From Candidatus Helarchaeota archaeon (GTDB lineage Archaea > Asgardarchaeota > Lokiarchaeia > Helarchaeales > RDOG01), in contig JAHPZH010000002.1 of assembly GCA_019058315.1 (NCBI GenBank), forward strand, positions 186,001 to 250,000: a DNA stretch of 64,000 nucleotides. Reading direction: 5' to 3'. This document shows positions 26,834 through 34,873 of the stretch, piece after piece. The position numbers and the translations under genes are program-made. Position 1 is the stretch's first letter; each line of letters opens with the position of its first letter. The notes beneath the pieces are model-generated. The model was not told the origin of the DNA and ran no database searches. It worked only from the letters and a program-made list of their open reading frames with translations.

Positions 26834-27099
26834 TTCTCATCTCCTTCTAAAAATAAATTACAAAGTAGACTTTATTTGTTTGTTCAACTTATCTTCAATA
26901 ATTTAAAAATCTTTTGAGTATTTTACTAAATAAATTAGAATTTTTAGAGTATAAAATATCAAATTACGGAAAATGTACAGAATTTAAAAATATTAAATTT
27001 GTTATTTAAATTATTTATTAAATAAAAAGAAATCAATTAACAAATTAAGGCAAAAATTGAAATCAATTATTTAATATTTCAGGAAATTTCTTTAATTAA

Positions 27100-27238
27100 G
27101 GGCCTGTGGCATAGTATGGGCATATTCCTTTGACTAAAAGATATAGTATAGATAGTGCGCTGGCTTGCGGAGCCAGAAATCATGGGTTCAAAGTTAAAGA
27201 GAAACATTCTCCTTAACGAACATATCCCATCAGGCCCA
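27100..27238 (+). tRNA. tRNA-Arg (GCG) with introns in the D-loop and the T-loop
   Basis: The acceptor GGGCCTG/CAGGCCC and the anticodon arm CTGGC-TTGCGGA-GCCAG (27160-27176) are intact. The D-loop holds an extra 32 bases or so (about 27120-27151). The T-arm ATGGG-TTCAAA / T-CCCAT is split by about 32 bases (about 27193-27224) that fold as GTTAAAGAGA/TCTCCTTAAC. Removing both gives a standard archaeal tRNA-Arg. CCA is not encoded. Intron borders may shift by one or two bases. Confidence 0.88.
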
Positions 27239-27433
27239 TTTTTCTCTTTTTAATAATGTAATTTCGTTGTACACAATCTGAAGAACTTTAATTTCTCTCT
27301 AAATAATGCTCTTTATGAGCGCGGTTATACAAATGACGAATACAAATCCTAAAAAAGAATATTTATTTTTAGAAATATTTCTTAAAATGGAAGCAATTAT
27401 CCAAAATTTTTATACTTAAAATAACCTGAAATA

Positions 27434-27556
27434 GGGTCTGTGGCTTAGGTTGGATTACATTTCCAAAGAGAGCACCTGCCTCCGGAGCAGGAGTTCATGG
27501 GTTCAAAGTTATAGAATGGACGATTCTTTAACGGATATATCCCATCAGACCCGCCA
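27434..27556 (+). tRNA. tRNA-Arg (CCG) with a T-loop intron and a D-loop insertion
   Basis: The acceptor GGGTCTG/CAGACCC and anticodon arm CCTGC-CTCCGGA-GCAGG show anticodon CCG. The T-arm ATGGG-TTCAAA is interrupted by about 32 bases (about 27508-27539), starting GTTATAGAAT and ending CTTTAACGGATATA, homologous in sequence, length and position to the T-loop intron of the tRNA-Arg at 27100. The D-loop carries about 13 extra bases (around 27457-27470) with a small TTGGA/TCCAA hairpin. CCA is encoded at 27554-27556. Confidence 0.88.
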
Positions 27557-27579
27557 ATTTCTTCTATTAATTGTTTAAA

Positions 27580-27894
27580 CTAAAGAACGAAGAAAAAGAT
27601 CGAAATTAATATTATAACTATTAATGCAGCTATCAAAATGTAAAAAGCTGGGCTTTTATATAACCCCCTCTTTTTCGGGCTTGGAGCAAATTTCTCATAA
27701 CATTTCTTTGAACAAAAAGCCATATATGAAATTGATTTGTTATCAGATTTGCGTACAATTTTATAGGTTTGACCTTTTTCTACCATTTGATCACAAACTA
27801 AACAGTGATAATGGGGATAAATAGAGACAGCTTCTGCTTGTTCTTGGCGTATCTTCCTTTTCCATTTTTGTAAGGGTTTCTTTGGCTCTGACAT
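27580..27894 (-). CDS. Zinc-finger protein with C-terminal membrane anchor (DUF2116-like)
   Basis: The 104-residue protein has a basic N-terminus, a treble-clef-like zinc motif (HCLVC ... FCSKKCYEKF, about residues 30-33 and 61-69) and a C-terminal membrane helix (FYILIAALIVIILISIFFFVL, about 84-104). This resembles archaeal DUF2116 proteins, which have a short zinc ribbon next to a tail anchor. No partner is known. It follows the tRNA-Arg gene on the opposite strand and begins the minus-strand block that runs to 32.5 kb. Confidence 0.65.
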   Translation of the reverse strand: MSEPKKPLQKWKRKIRQEQAEAVSIYPHYHCLVCDQMVEKGQTYKIVRKSDNKSISYMAFCSKKCYEKFAPSPKKRGLYKSPAFYILIAALIVIILISIFFFVL

Positions 27895-27963
27895 TAAAAT
27901 TTCACTTTGCGTAATATTATTTGGTATATAGAAAATTTTTGTTATAAATAATTCTTAAAAAAA

Positions 27964-28419
27964 TCAGACAAGGTTTAAAATCAGATTTTCAATAAAATCT
28001 CCAAATAACTTCTTACGTTTATTAAATTCCTTTTTATCTTCATTTACTTCTTTACATCGCTCTACAGAAATAATATAACCTCGTTTTTTCTTTCTTTTTG
28101 GATCATCTGGAATTAAAAATTTCACGTAAATCTTTTTCTTCTTATTTTTAAATACAACAATATCTTTAAACGGAATATAATCTACATGTCCTCCAAAATC
28201 TGAAAAATTTGACCTAACTCCCATTTTTTTAGCATGTAATATAATAGCTTTATTCGTAATGGCTAATTGTCCAAATGCACCTGAGTGGTAACTTGTTGAA
28301 AAGCCTTTTTTTCTTACTGTACATCTGCTGGTATAAAGAATATCATCTTCGGGTGGAATTAATGCCTGTAATCCTTCTTGTAAAAGATTTAAAGGGATAT
28401 GATAATTGGTTTCATCCAA
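27964..28419 (-). CDS. Small GRAM/PH-like paralogue 1, hypothetical
   Basis: The 151-residue protein shares a pattern with the next two genes: ILYTSRCTV early (about residues 26-34), a beta-strand LAITNKAIILHAKK, YIPFKDIVVFK and a C-terminal helix KRKKLFGDFIENLI. The series of strands then a terminal helix suggests a GRAM/bacterial-PH fold, inferred only from strand order. No membrane segment or catalytic motif is seen. It starts at TTG 28419. It is closest to the gene at 28454 (shared TSRC, LAITN and YIP motifs), so the two are tandem duplicates. Confidence 0.6.
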   Translation of the reverse strand: MDETNYHIPLNLLQEGLQALIPPEDDILYTSRCTVRKKGFSTSYHSGAFGQLAITNKAIILHAKKMGVRSNFSDFGGHVDYIPFKDIVVFKNKKKKIYVKFLIPDDPKRKKKRGYIISVERCKEVNEDKKEFNKRKKLFGDFIENLILNLV

Positions 28420-28453
28420 AATATATACACTTCATTTGTTTAGTGAATAAATT

Positions 28454-28912
28454 TTAATAAACCCCAAAATAAAGATTCTCAACGAATGCTCCAAATAAGT
28501 CTTTTCTTTTTTTAAAATCCTCGGGGTCTTCTCCAATATATTTACATCTTTCCACCCAAATATCATAGCCAATCTCTTTTTTTCCAGATAAATCATCAGG
28601 ATCTGAAAACTTAATAGTAACCATATTTTTCTTACCTTTTATCTCAGTTATTTCTCTGATAGGAATATAATTAATATTCCCTTTCATTGCTCCTACCTTA
28701 GTACCCATTCCAATCTTTGTTGCTACAAAAATAATTGCTCTATTAGTGATAGCTAACTCACCAAATGTCTTTCCACCTTCTCTTCGAGATTTCTTTGCTA
28801 CTGCACATCTACTAGTGTAGAGAACTTTCTCTCCAGATGGAATTTTTACTCTTAATTTAGGATCTAAATTAGTTATTGGAATATATATTTTTGATTCATG
28901 CAGTTTTTTCAT
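28454..28912 (-). CDS. Small GRAM/PH-like paralogue 2, hypothetical
   Basis: The 152-residue tandem paralogue of the preceding entry has VLYTSRCAV, LAITNRAIIFVATK, YIPIREITEIKG, YDIWVERCKYIGEDPEDFKK and LFGAFVENLYF. Alignment by eye runs the full length. ATG 28912 is preceded by a GGGAG purine box that lies very close to the ATG. A soluble intracellular protein is likely. No function can be assigned; membrane-lipid or protein binding is the usual role of this fold. Confidence 0.6.
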   Translation of the reverse strand: MKKLHESKIYIPITNLDPKLRVKIPSGEKVLYTSRCAVAKKSRREGGKTFGELAITNRAIIFVATKIGMGTKVGAMKGNINYIPIREITEIKGKKNMVTIKFSDPDDLSGKKEIGYDIWVERCKYIGEDPEDFKKRKDLFGAFVENLYFGVY

Positions 28913-29122
28913 CTCCCTAATTCATTTTTTTAAGATAAATTTGGAAATTTATTCCTTTAATCTGTTAAATATTTTAGATCAAAAAAAATATAAATCATAT
29001 CATCTGAAAAAATTAAAATTATCACTACTTCATCCTACTTATTCATTCCAGTTTAAGTCTAAAGCCTTTGGGTTGATTAAGATTTTAATTTTATTTGACA
29101 TTTTCTACTTAAATCGTCAAAT

Positions 29123-29608
29123 TTACATAACCGAATCACTTGTTTCAGGATCTTTATCTGTTTTATTCCTTTCATATATTTTAGATAGTATATCGAAGAA
29201 ATTTTCTTCTCTTTGTTTCCAGTGAGATTTATCCTCACCCTTATTTTGATTTATTGTTAGTTTCCATTTTTTTGTTATAGGATTGCCTTTTTTATCGACT
29301 TTTAAAATTCCTCCTTTTCGAACTTTTATCTCTACTAATACTTGACCCTTCTTTTTTAGGTTTAAATTAGCTACATCATACCATCTTATCCATTTACTCT
29401 TCCCAGATGACATATAACCATAAAAGCCAGATCCTCCTGTCCTTATTCTCCAAGCAAAACCGTTTTCACTTACTACTAATAAACCATATTCTTTATCAAG
29501 TTTGCACCTAGAAGTAATTATCGGATCATCTATTGGATATTCTGACATAATTTTCTCAAATTGTTTAAATCTGTCAGGAGATACGTCCCAACCTTCTATT
29601 ATTGGCAT
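29123..29608 (-). CDS. Small GRAM/PH-like paralogue 3, hypothetical
   Basis: The 161-residue protein is a more diverged member of the three-gene family: PIITSRCKLDKEYGLLVVSENGFAWRI replaces the TSRC/LAITN pair, WIRWYDVANLNLKK replaces YIPF, and a C-terminal KQREENFFDILSKIYE helix is kept. ATG 29608 has a strong GGAGG ribosome-binding site 9 bases upstream. It is probably the first gene of a three-gene transcript running to 27964. About 210 AT-rich bases separate it from paralogue 2, with no clear element in them. Confidence 0.6.
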   Translation of the reverse strand: MPIIEGWDVSPDRFKQFEKIMSEYPIDDPIITSRCKLDKEYGLLVVSENGFAWRIRTGGSGFYGYMSSGKSKWIRWYDVANLNLKKKGQVLVEIKVRKGGILKVDKKGNPITKKWKLTINQNKGEDKSHWKQREENFFDILSKIYERNKTDKDPETSDSVM

Positions 29609-29704
29609 ATAAAACTACCTCCAAATTTATTATATTTAAAATATAATCATTTTGATACATACTAGAAGTTGAATATTAATTTTATTTTATATCTATATTT
29701 TCTC

Positions 29705-30760
29705 CTAAATTTCTAAAAAACTCTTTATTTTTTGAAAAAAAATTAGACTTACTATCCTTTGCTGATGACCATGATTTGAGCATTTTATACAAAATAAAAA
29801 ATATTGAGATTTTTTAATTGTATCCTTCAATATTGCTGATTGACCACAAATTTCGCATTTGAGAATATTATTTGCAATAATTCTATATAATTTTGGAGAT
29901 ATTTCTTCTGGAGATATATGACTAGGGAAAATAATTTTCAAAAATATATCGTGTAATATGCACTTTACAATAAGAATTATTCTATTATTTCCTATATAAC
30001 GTTTCTCGAACAAAAATTTTTTAATTATATTAAATTCCCCATTTAATGGACATGCCAAGGTAATTCCATGTCTTTGCAGAATATTTAATTTTTTGAACTC
30101 TATATTATTTTGAATTTTACCACCACATTCAGCACAATAATCTGAATTATCCTCTTTTTCAATTCTAGCACCACAATAAAGGCAATAAAAGAAATGCGTA
30201 AAAAAATCTTTATTAGTAATTACATTCTTCGCTCCAAATTTCTTCTTCCCTATGAAATGAACACTTAGATATTTTAATAATTTATTGCAAATTATAATAG
30301 CTTGTTCTTTACTACATTGAGCAAAAATCTCTATTTTATTAGTCTTAAAACTAAGAAGTATTTTGTAGTAAGTTTCACCATACCATCTTACCTTAAAATT
30401 TATTAATTTAATAGCTACAAGAGTATTAATGGCATATTCTTTTACTTTATGAGGCTTTAAATAATTTTTATAGTATATTATTTTTTGATTTTCTTTATCA
30501 ATAATCAATTTCTTTACTTTATTCGTATTCCATAGAGTAGATAAAAATATTGTAAATGCGAAGAATAGTATTATTAAAAATAAATATTCCGGTGATTTAT
30601 AATATAACATAACAATTGTGGTAATTATACAAATTAATATACAAATTAAACTAATAATATAAGAAAAAATATAAGTTTTATTAGAAACCACCCTTGTATC
30701 CTTTGTTAGGGTTAAGCGATTATCTGATTCCTCTTCAATATCGATTTCTAATCTTCGCAT
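29705..30760 (-). CDS. Membrane protein with zinc ribbon, paralogue of the 23885-25738 gene
   Basis: The 351-residue protein has a short acidic N-terminus and two membrane helices (about residues 31-85). A beta-domain VKKLIIDKENQKIIYYKNYL follows, closely matching the other gene (VQKLTIDKKNQKITYYKNSL), then a zinc ribbon CLYCGARIE ... CAECGG (about 195-218). A further C-terminal domain carries CEICG ... CIKC (about 300-322). ATG 30760 has no clear ribosome-binding site. It belongs to the accessory family clustered at 23.9-30.8 kb. The role is unknown. Confidence 0.6.
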   Translation of the reverse strand: MRRLEIDIEEESDNRLTLTKDTRVVSNKTYIFSYIISLICILICIITTIVMLYYKSPEYLFLIILFFAFTIFLSTLWNTNKVKKLIIDKENQKIIYYKNYLKPHKVKEYAINTLVAIKLINFKVRWYGETYYKILLSFKTNKIEIFAQCSKEQAIIICNKLLKYLSVHFIGKKKFGAKNVITNKDFFTHFFYCLYCGARIEKEDNSDYCAECGGKIQNNIEFKKLNILQRHGITLACPLNGEFNIIKKFLFEKRYIGNNRIILIVKCILHDIFLKIIFPSHISPEEISPKLYRIIANNILKCEICGQSAILKDTIKKSQYFLFCIKCSNHGHQQRIVSLIFFQKIKSFLEI

Positions 30761-30870
30761 TTGTATTAAAAATCCATCAAATTATTTTAACTTTAAAAAA
30801 TAATAATCCCTATTAAATTCTCTCTGTAATTATTATTTGGATTTATTTTAAATAATCTATTATTAGTGAC

Positions 30871-31794
30871 TTAAAAAAATGATGTTAATTGTAATTTAGC
30901 CACATTACTATTGATTGCCATATTAAGCTCCTCCGCAATTGACCTGCACTTAATTTTAAAAAGATAAGCAATCGAAGTTGATAGTTGTTCTTCAGATAAT
31001 GATTCATAATATCCCATACCTTTAGCTATTATCAAATCTGCTGTATTGAAAATGTCAAGAAATTCTTCTGGAGTCTCAGAAAGGATTATTCCAACATGAT
31101 CAGTCCCAGTTGTTATAATTTTAACTTTAGAATTAGTATTTACAGATAATTCCAATAGACCTGCAGCTTTTGCATCCTCCATTGTAGCATCATTTAACAC
31201 AGGTTTTTCTTTAACAGCAACTATGACTTCTTTTCCTAAGTTGTATAATTCATTAATTAGAATATAATCAAGAACGATTTCACCAGCATTATCCGTTAAA
31301 TAAAGAACTTTATTTTCACTTTTAAGTAAATCATATAGATCTTGAATATCGTCTTTAGCCAAATTTTTTTCGGCATTTTCAAATGATTCTTCAAGAAGTT
31401 GTTCTAACGAATCCAAATCTATTTTTTGGTCTTCTATATGAAATTCGATGCTATTACCCACAATAGATGCTAAAAGAGCAAATCTAAATCGTTCATAAGG
31501 ATCCTTTATGGTATTCAATTTTTTTTGGAGAAATGGTAAAAATTTTAATGCAATCTTATTCGAAAGTCGTTTTTGTTCAGCGTATGGATCCTTACATCCT
31601 GAAAGTTGTTTGATTATTCGATCTCGATAGGTTCCAAGGTGAGCTGAGATGCAATTTTCAGTAAATTTCTCTTCAAACATCTTAATTAATTCATATACTA
31701 TTTTAAATTGTAAATTGATGTCTGAAGTAGCTAATTCAACTTCTTTTATACCTCTATTTAATAAACAAAATCCGCAATAAGGTTTAACTTTCAA
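30871..31794 (-). CDS. DUF89 family damage-control phosphatase (ARMT1-like)
   Basis: The 307-residue protein has an N-terminal CGFC (residues 8-11), the metal-binding signature LTDNAGEIVLD (about 172-182), VKEKPVLNDAT and AKGMGYYESLSE (about 257-268). Archaeal DUF89 members are metal-dependent phosphatases thought to remove harmful phosphometabolites; eukaryotic relatives include ARMT1 and the PANK4 domain. The TTG start at 31794 follows tpiA by 23 bases, so the two are probably co-transcribed. That neighbourhood suggests a sugar-phosphate substrate, which is an inference. Confidence 0.85.
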   Translation of the reverse strand: MKVKPYCGFCLLNRGIKEVELATSDINLQFKIVYELIKMFEEKFTENCISAHLGTYRDRIIKQLSGCKDPYAEQKRLSNKIALKFLPFLQKKLNTIKDPYERFRFALLASIVGNSIEFHIEDQKIDLDSLEQLLEESFENAEKNLAKDDIQDLYDLLKSENKVLYLTDNAGEIVLDYILINELYNLGKEVIVAVKEKPVLNDATMEDAKAAGLLELSVNTNSKVKIITTGTDHVGIILSETPEEFLDIFNTADLIIAKGMGYYESLSEEQLSTSIAYLFKIKCRSIAEELNMAINSNVAKLQLTSFF

Positions 31795-31817
31795 ATATTA
31801 TCACAGAAATAGAGAGT

Positions 31818-32507
31818 TTATTTGAATCTTAATACTCCATCAACTAATTCATTAAGCTTTTTTTCTGGATCTGAAGCTTTAGTAAATGCTGATGCTACTA
31901 ATACTCCTTTAGTGCCCAATTTTAAAGCCGCATAAACATCCTCACCAGAGGAGATTCCCGCTCCGCATAAAGGAATGACATCAGGATTTGCTTCTAATAT
32001 TTTTTGAACGCTTGATTCAACTAATTTTGGTTCTGTTTTTGAAATAGAAATTCCTGAACCAATTAATTCAGGTAGTTCAAATGCAACATAATCTGGCTTA
32101 AATTTTGCGAGTTTTGCCGACTCTTCTGGACTCGGAGCGCAGACACAGATTTCTAATCCTAATTTTTTTCCAATTTCTATTGATTCTCTTACTACATCAT
32201 TTGCTAGTTGTCTTTCAGAATGGTTTAATAAAGTGCCAACTGCTCCTGCTTCTTTCACATTTTCAGGCAAAATATGTGCCGTATGGGACCCTGGAGAAAT
32301 AGCATCGATGTGTTGTGAGAATATGGGAACTTTTAACTCACGTTTTATACGATAAATATCAGCAAATTGAGGTGCGATGACTATATTAACTTTTGTCTTT
32401 TTCATAATCTTATCTGCAATTTTAGAAAGTTTTAAAGCATTTTCCCCAGATGCTTGAGAATATGTTTTATAATTCAAAATGATAATTGGTGTCTTCAAAT
32501 TTCCCAC
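31818..32507 (-). CDS. tpiA: Triosephosphate isomerase (archaeal short form)
   Basis: The 229-residue TIM has the substrate lysine in LNYKTYSQ (about residues 12-19), the histidine in LLNHSERQL (about 93-101), the catalytic glutamate in VAFELPELIGSG (about 139-150) and phosphate loop GAGISSGED (about 182-190). The length matches archaeal TIMs, which are 20-30 residues shorter than bacterial ones. It interconverts dihydroxyacetone phosphate and glyceraldehyde 3-phosphate. It is divergent from the aldolase at 32649, so one promoter region may serve both sugar-phosphate genes. Confidence 0.95.
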   Translation of the reverse strand: MGNLKTPIIILNYKTYSQASGENALKLSKIADKIMKKTKVNIVIAPQFADIYRIKRELKVPIFSQHIDAISPGSHTAHILPENVKEAGAVGTLLNHSERQLANDVVRESIEIGKKLGLEICVCAPSPEESAKLAKFKPDYVAFELPELIGSGISISKTEPKLVESSVQKILEANPDVIPLCGAGISSGEDVYAALKLGTKGVLVASAFTKASDPEKKLNELVDGVLRFK

Positions 32508-32648
32508 AAACTATGTAATTTTTTAAAATAATATTTAATTTAAAATTCTATTCAAGGTGAATATAAAGAATTTTATAATTAAAGGTCTAATGTAAAATAT
32601 AAATAAATTCTTACATTCTCACGATTAAAAAGAAAAAGATGTGATAAT

Positions 32649-33761
32649 TTGACCAAATATGAAGCTATTCCTGGCTCAGAGGTTTATTCAGCATTAAAAG
32701 ATCAATCTTCTATAATTTTAGCATGTAATCCAAGAATAAATATTGGTATTTTAGATGGATTGTTTGAAGCTGCCAAAAAAATGAATTCTGTTATTATTTT
32801 GGAATTAGCTAAATCGGAATGTAATTTGTCGGGAGGATATACGGGATTAACTCCAGAAATGTTTGCAAAAAATGTTAAAGAGGCAGCTGAAAGAGCGGAT
32901 TGGCCTTGGTTTATTATTCATGGGGATCATTTAACAATGAAAAAAGTCCCTGAAGATGCAAATGAGGTCAAAGAATTAATTCTGTCTCAAATTAAAAATG
33001 GATATTCCAGTTTTGCTATTGATGCTTCATTTCTATTTAATCATGAAGGTAAAAATGCTCGAGAAGAATTAGAAAAAAATATTGAATTCACTACTGAAAT
33101 TGCTCATTTTATTAAAAGTAATATGAAAGGCAAAGAGTTTGGTCTCGAAGTCGAAGTAGGCGAAATTGGAAAAAAAGATGAGCATGGTCTTGTTCTTACT
33201 ACAGTAGATGAAGCTGTTACATTTATTAACGCATTAAAAGAAAATGATGTTCATCCCAATTTGCTAGCAATTGCAAATGGTTCTAGTCATGGACAAATTT
33301 TTGATGATGCCGGCAACCCAATTGAACAAATTTCTATTAATATTCCGAGAACTATTGAAATTGCTAAGGCAATTGATAAATTTGGGGTGAGAATTGCACA
33401 ACATGGAATTACAGGAACACCAATTAGTTTGATTGCTACAGAGTTTCCAAAAGGGAACGTTTTACTTAAAGGAAACGTAGGTACTTATTGGATGCTGATA
33501 GCTTGGGATGTTCTAAAAGTTTTTCAACCAGATTTATACAAAAAAATATGGGATTGGGTTATCAATTTTAAGCAATCCAAAGAAAAACTCATTCAAGTAT
33601 TTGGTAAAAATTCGAAATATGCAATAAAACAATACTTTGATAATATCAATGCGGTCGATGAAGATACTCAAGAAGCTTTAAAGGCTATCGCGTATTCAGA
33701 GGGGCTAAAGTTTTTAAAGGCTTTTAATTCAAAAGATACGGTCAAACATCTTAAAAGATAA
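32649..33761 (+). CDS. Class II (metal-dependent) fructose-bisphosphate aldolase
   Basis: The 370-residue class II aldolase-family protein has zinc-ligand regions HGDH (about residues 95-98), LEVEVGEIG (about 162-170), NGSSHG (about 213-218) and AQHGITGTP (about 255-263). It cleaves or makes fructose 1,6-bisphosphate. It could also act on tagatose or another ketose bisphosphate. TTG 32649 is preceded by GATGTGAT. Most archaea use a class I aldolase or the bifunctional FBPA/P, so this bacterial type next to glpX is notable. glpX follows about 30 bases later. Confidence 0.85.
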   Translation: MTKYEAIPGSEVYSALKDQSSIILACNPRINIGILDGLFEAAKKMNSVIILELAKSECNLSGGYTGLTPEMFAKNVKEAAERADWPWFIIHGDHLTMKKVPEDANEVKELILSQIKNGYSSFAIDASFLFNHEGKNAREELEKNIEFTTEIAHFIKSNMKGKEFGLEVEVGEIGKKDEHGLVLTTVDEAVTFINALKENDVHPNLLAIANGSSHGQIFDDAGNPIEQISINIPRTIEIAKAIDKFGVRIAQHGITGTPISLIATEFPKGNVLLKGNVGTYWMLIAWDVLKVFQPDLYKKIWDWVINFKQSKEKLIQVFGKNSKYAIKQYFDNINAVDEDTQEALKAIAYSEGLKFLKAFNSKDTVKHLKR

Positions 33762-33793
33762 TTTAAGAATTATAATATAGCAGAGGGATTAAA

Positions 33794-34798
33794 ATAGAAG
33801 AAAGAAATATTGTTTTGGATCTAATTAGAGGAACAGAAGCTGCAGCTTTAGCGGCTGCAATTGAAAGGGGTCGGGGAAAGAAGAAATTAGCGGATGAAAA
33901 TGCATTTGGAAATATGTCTAGGGTGTTTAGAGGATTACCTATCGAAATAAGAATAGTTGGTTCCGAAGGAGAAAAAGATAAAGTAAATTCATTTAATTAC
34001 GGTGATATTTATGGAGATCCCGAGGCTAAGATGAAATTGGACTGCGCTGTGGATGTGATAGATGGGACAGAAATGACAGCAAATTGGGAAGACAGCGGGG
34101 CTATAAGTGTAATCGGAATAGGATTAAGAGATAAGTTGATGAGAGTTCCAACCGATAAAATATATTTGAAAAAAATTGCTGTAGGCCCTGCAGCAGCGAA
34201 AGCAATTGATCTAAAGCAAGATTTCAAAGAAAATATATATAGAATAGCTCTTGCTTTAAAAAAAGATCCTGAAGAATTATGTGCAATGGTGTTAAAACGG
34301 AAAAGACATGAAAAATTTATTAAAGTATTGCGAGAAATGGATATAAGAGTTAAATTAATTCAAGATGGGGATGTTGTTGCAGCTCTAGCTCCATGTTTTC
34401 CGGAAACTGATATTGATTTTTATTTTGGTTGCGGAGGTCCACCTGAAGGAATTATTGCAGCATGTGGTATAAAAGCTCTTAAGGGAGCTATGCAAGTCCA
34501 ATGGGATATAGATGCATATAAGACTTCTAAACAAAGTGAAATTGAAGCTGAGCTCAAAGAAAAGAAAAAATTAAGTGAAGAATTAGGAATAAATATGGAT
34601 AAAATTTATTCATTAGAAGATATCGCCAAAGGACCCGTTCAATTTGTAGCAACTGGAATAACAAATGGACCATTTCTACAAGGTGTTGATTTTTTACCAG
34701 ATGGTGCATGGACTTATTCTATAGGAATAAGAAGTAAAAGTGGCACTATAAGATATCTAAGAACTCGGCATTTCTTCGATAGGAGACCAATCTACTGA
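33794..34798 (+). CDS. glpX: Class II fructose-1,6-bisphosphatase (GlpX type), apparent ATA start
   Basis: GlpX signatures are clear: LIRGTEAAALAAAIERGRGKK near the N-terminus, IVGSEGEKDKV (about residues 60-70), DVIDGTEMTA (about 94-103), FGCGGPPEG (about 217-225) and a C-terminal RYLRTRHF. The family normally begins M-(E)-R-N-x-V-L. Here that stretch is encoded as ATA-GAA-GAA-AGA-AAT-ATT-GTT-TTG, with GAGGG 6 bases before the ATA at 33794. No ATG, GTG or TTG precedes it in frame, and TTG 33815 would lose the conserved strand. I therefore favour ATA; 33815 is the conservative alternative. It completes the aldolase-bisphosphatase pair for gluconeogenesis. Confidence 0.85.
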   Translation: MEERNIVLDLIRGTEAAALAAAIERGRGKKKLADENAFGNMSRVFRGLPIEIRIVGSEGEKDKVNSFNYGDIYGDPEAKMKLDCAVDVIDGTEMTANWEDSGAISVIGIGLRDKLMRVPTDKIYLKKIAVGPAAAKAIDLKQDFKENIYRIALALKKDPEELCAMVLKRKRHEKFIKVLREMDIRVKLIQDGDVVAALAPCFPETDIDFYFGCGGPPEGIIAACGIKALKGAMQVQWDIDAYKTSKQSEIEAELKEKKKLSEELGINMDKIYSLEDIAKGPVQFVATGITNGPFLQGVDFLPDGAWTYSIGIRSKSGTIRYLRTRHFFDRRPIY

Positions 34799-34873
34799 CC
34801 GCTCCTTTTATTTCAGGAAATTATTAATGAGCATAATTCTGAATATAAGTCTTACTAAGAGGTATAAAAGATA

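Noticed and set aside
26834..27099. Possible gene or RNA in the gap before tRNA-Arg
   Set aside because: Only AT-rich sequence; no open frame, stem or box motif stood out.
28941..29225. Plus-strand 94-residue frame between paralogues 2 and 3
   Set aside because: No ribosome-binding site and overlaps the 3' part of the minus-strand paralogue 3 gene; composition is typical of AT-rich noise.
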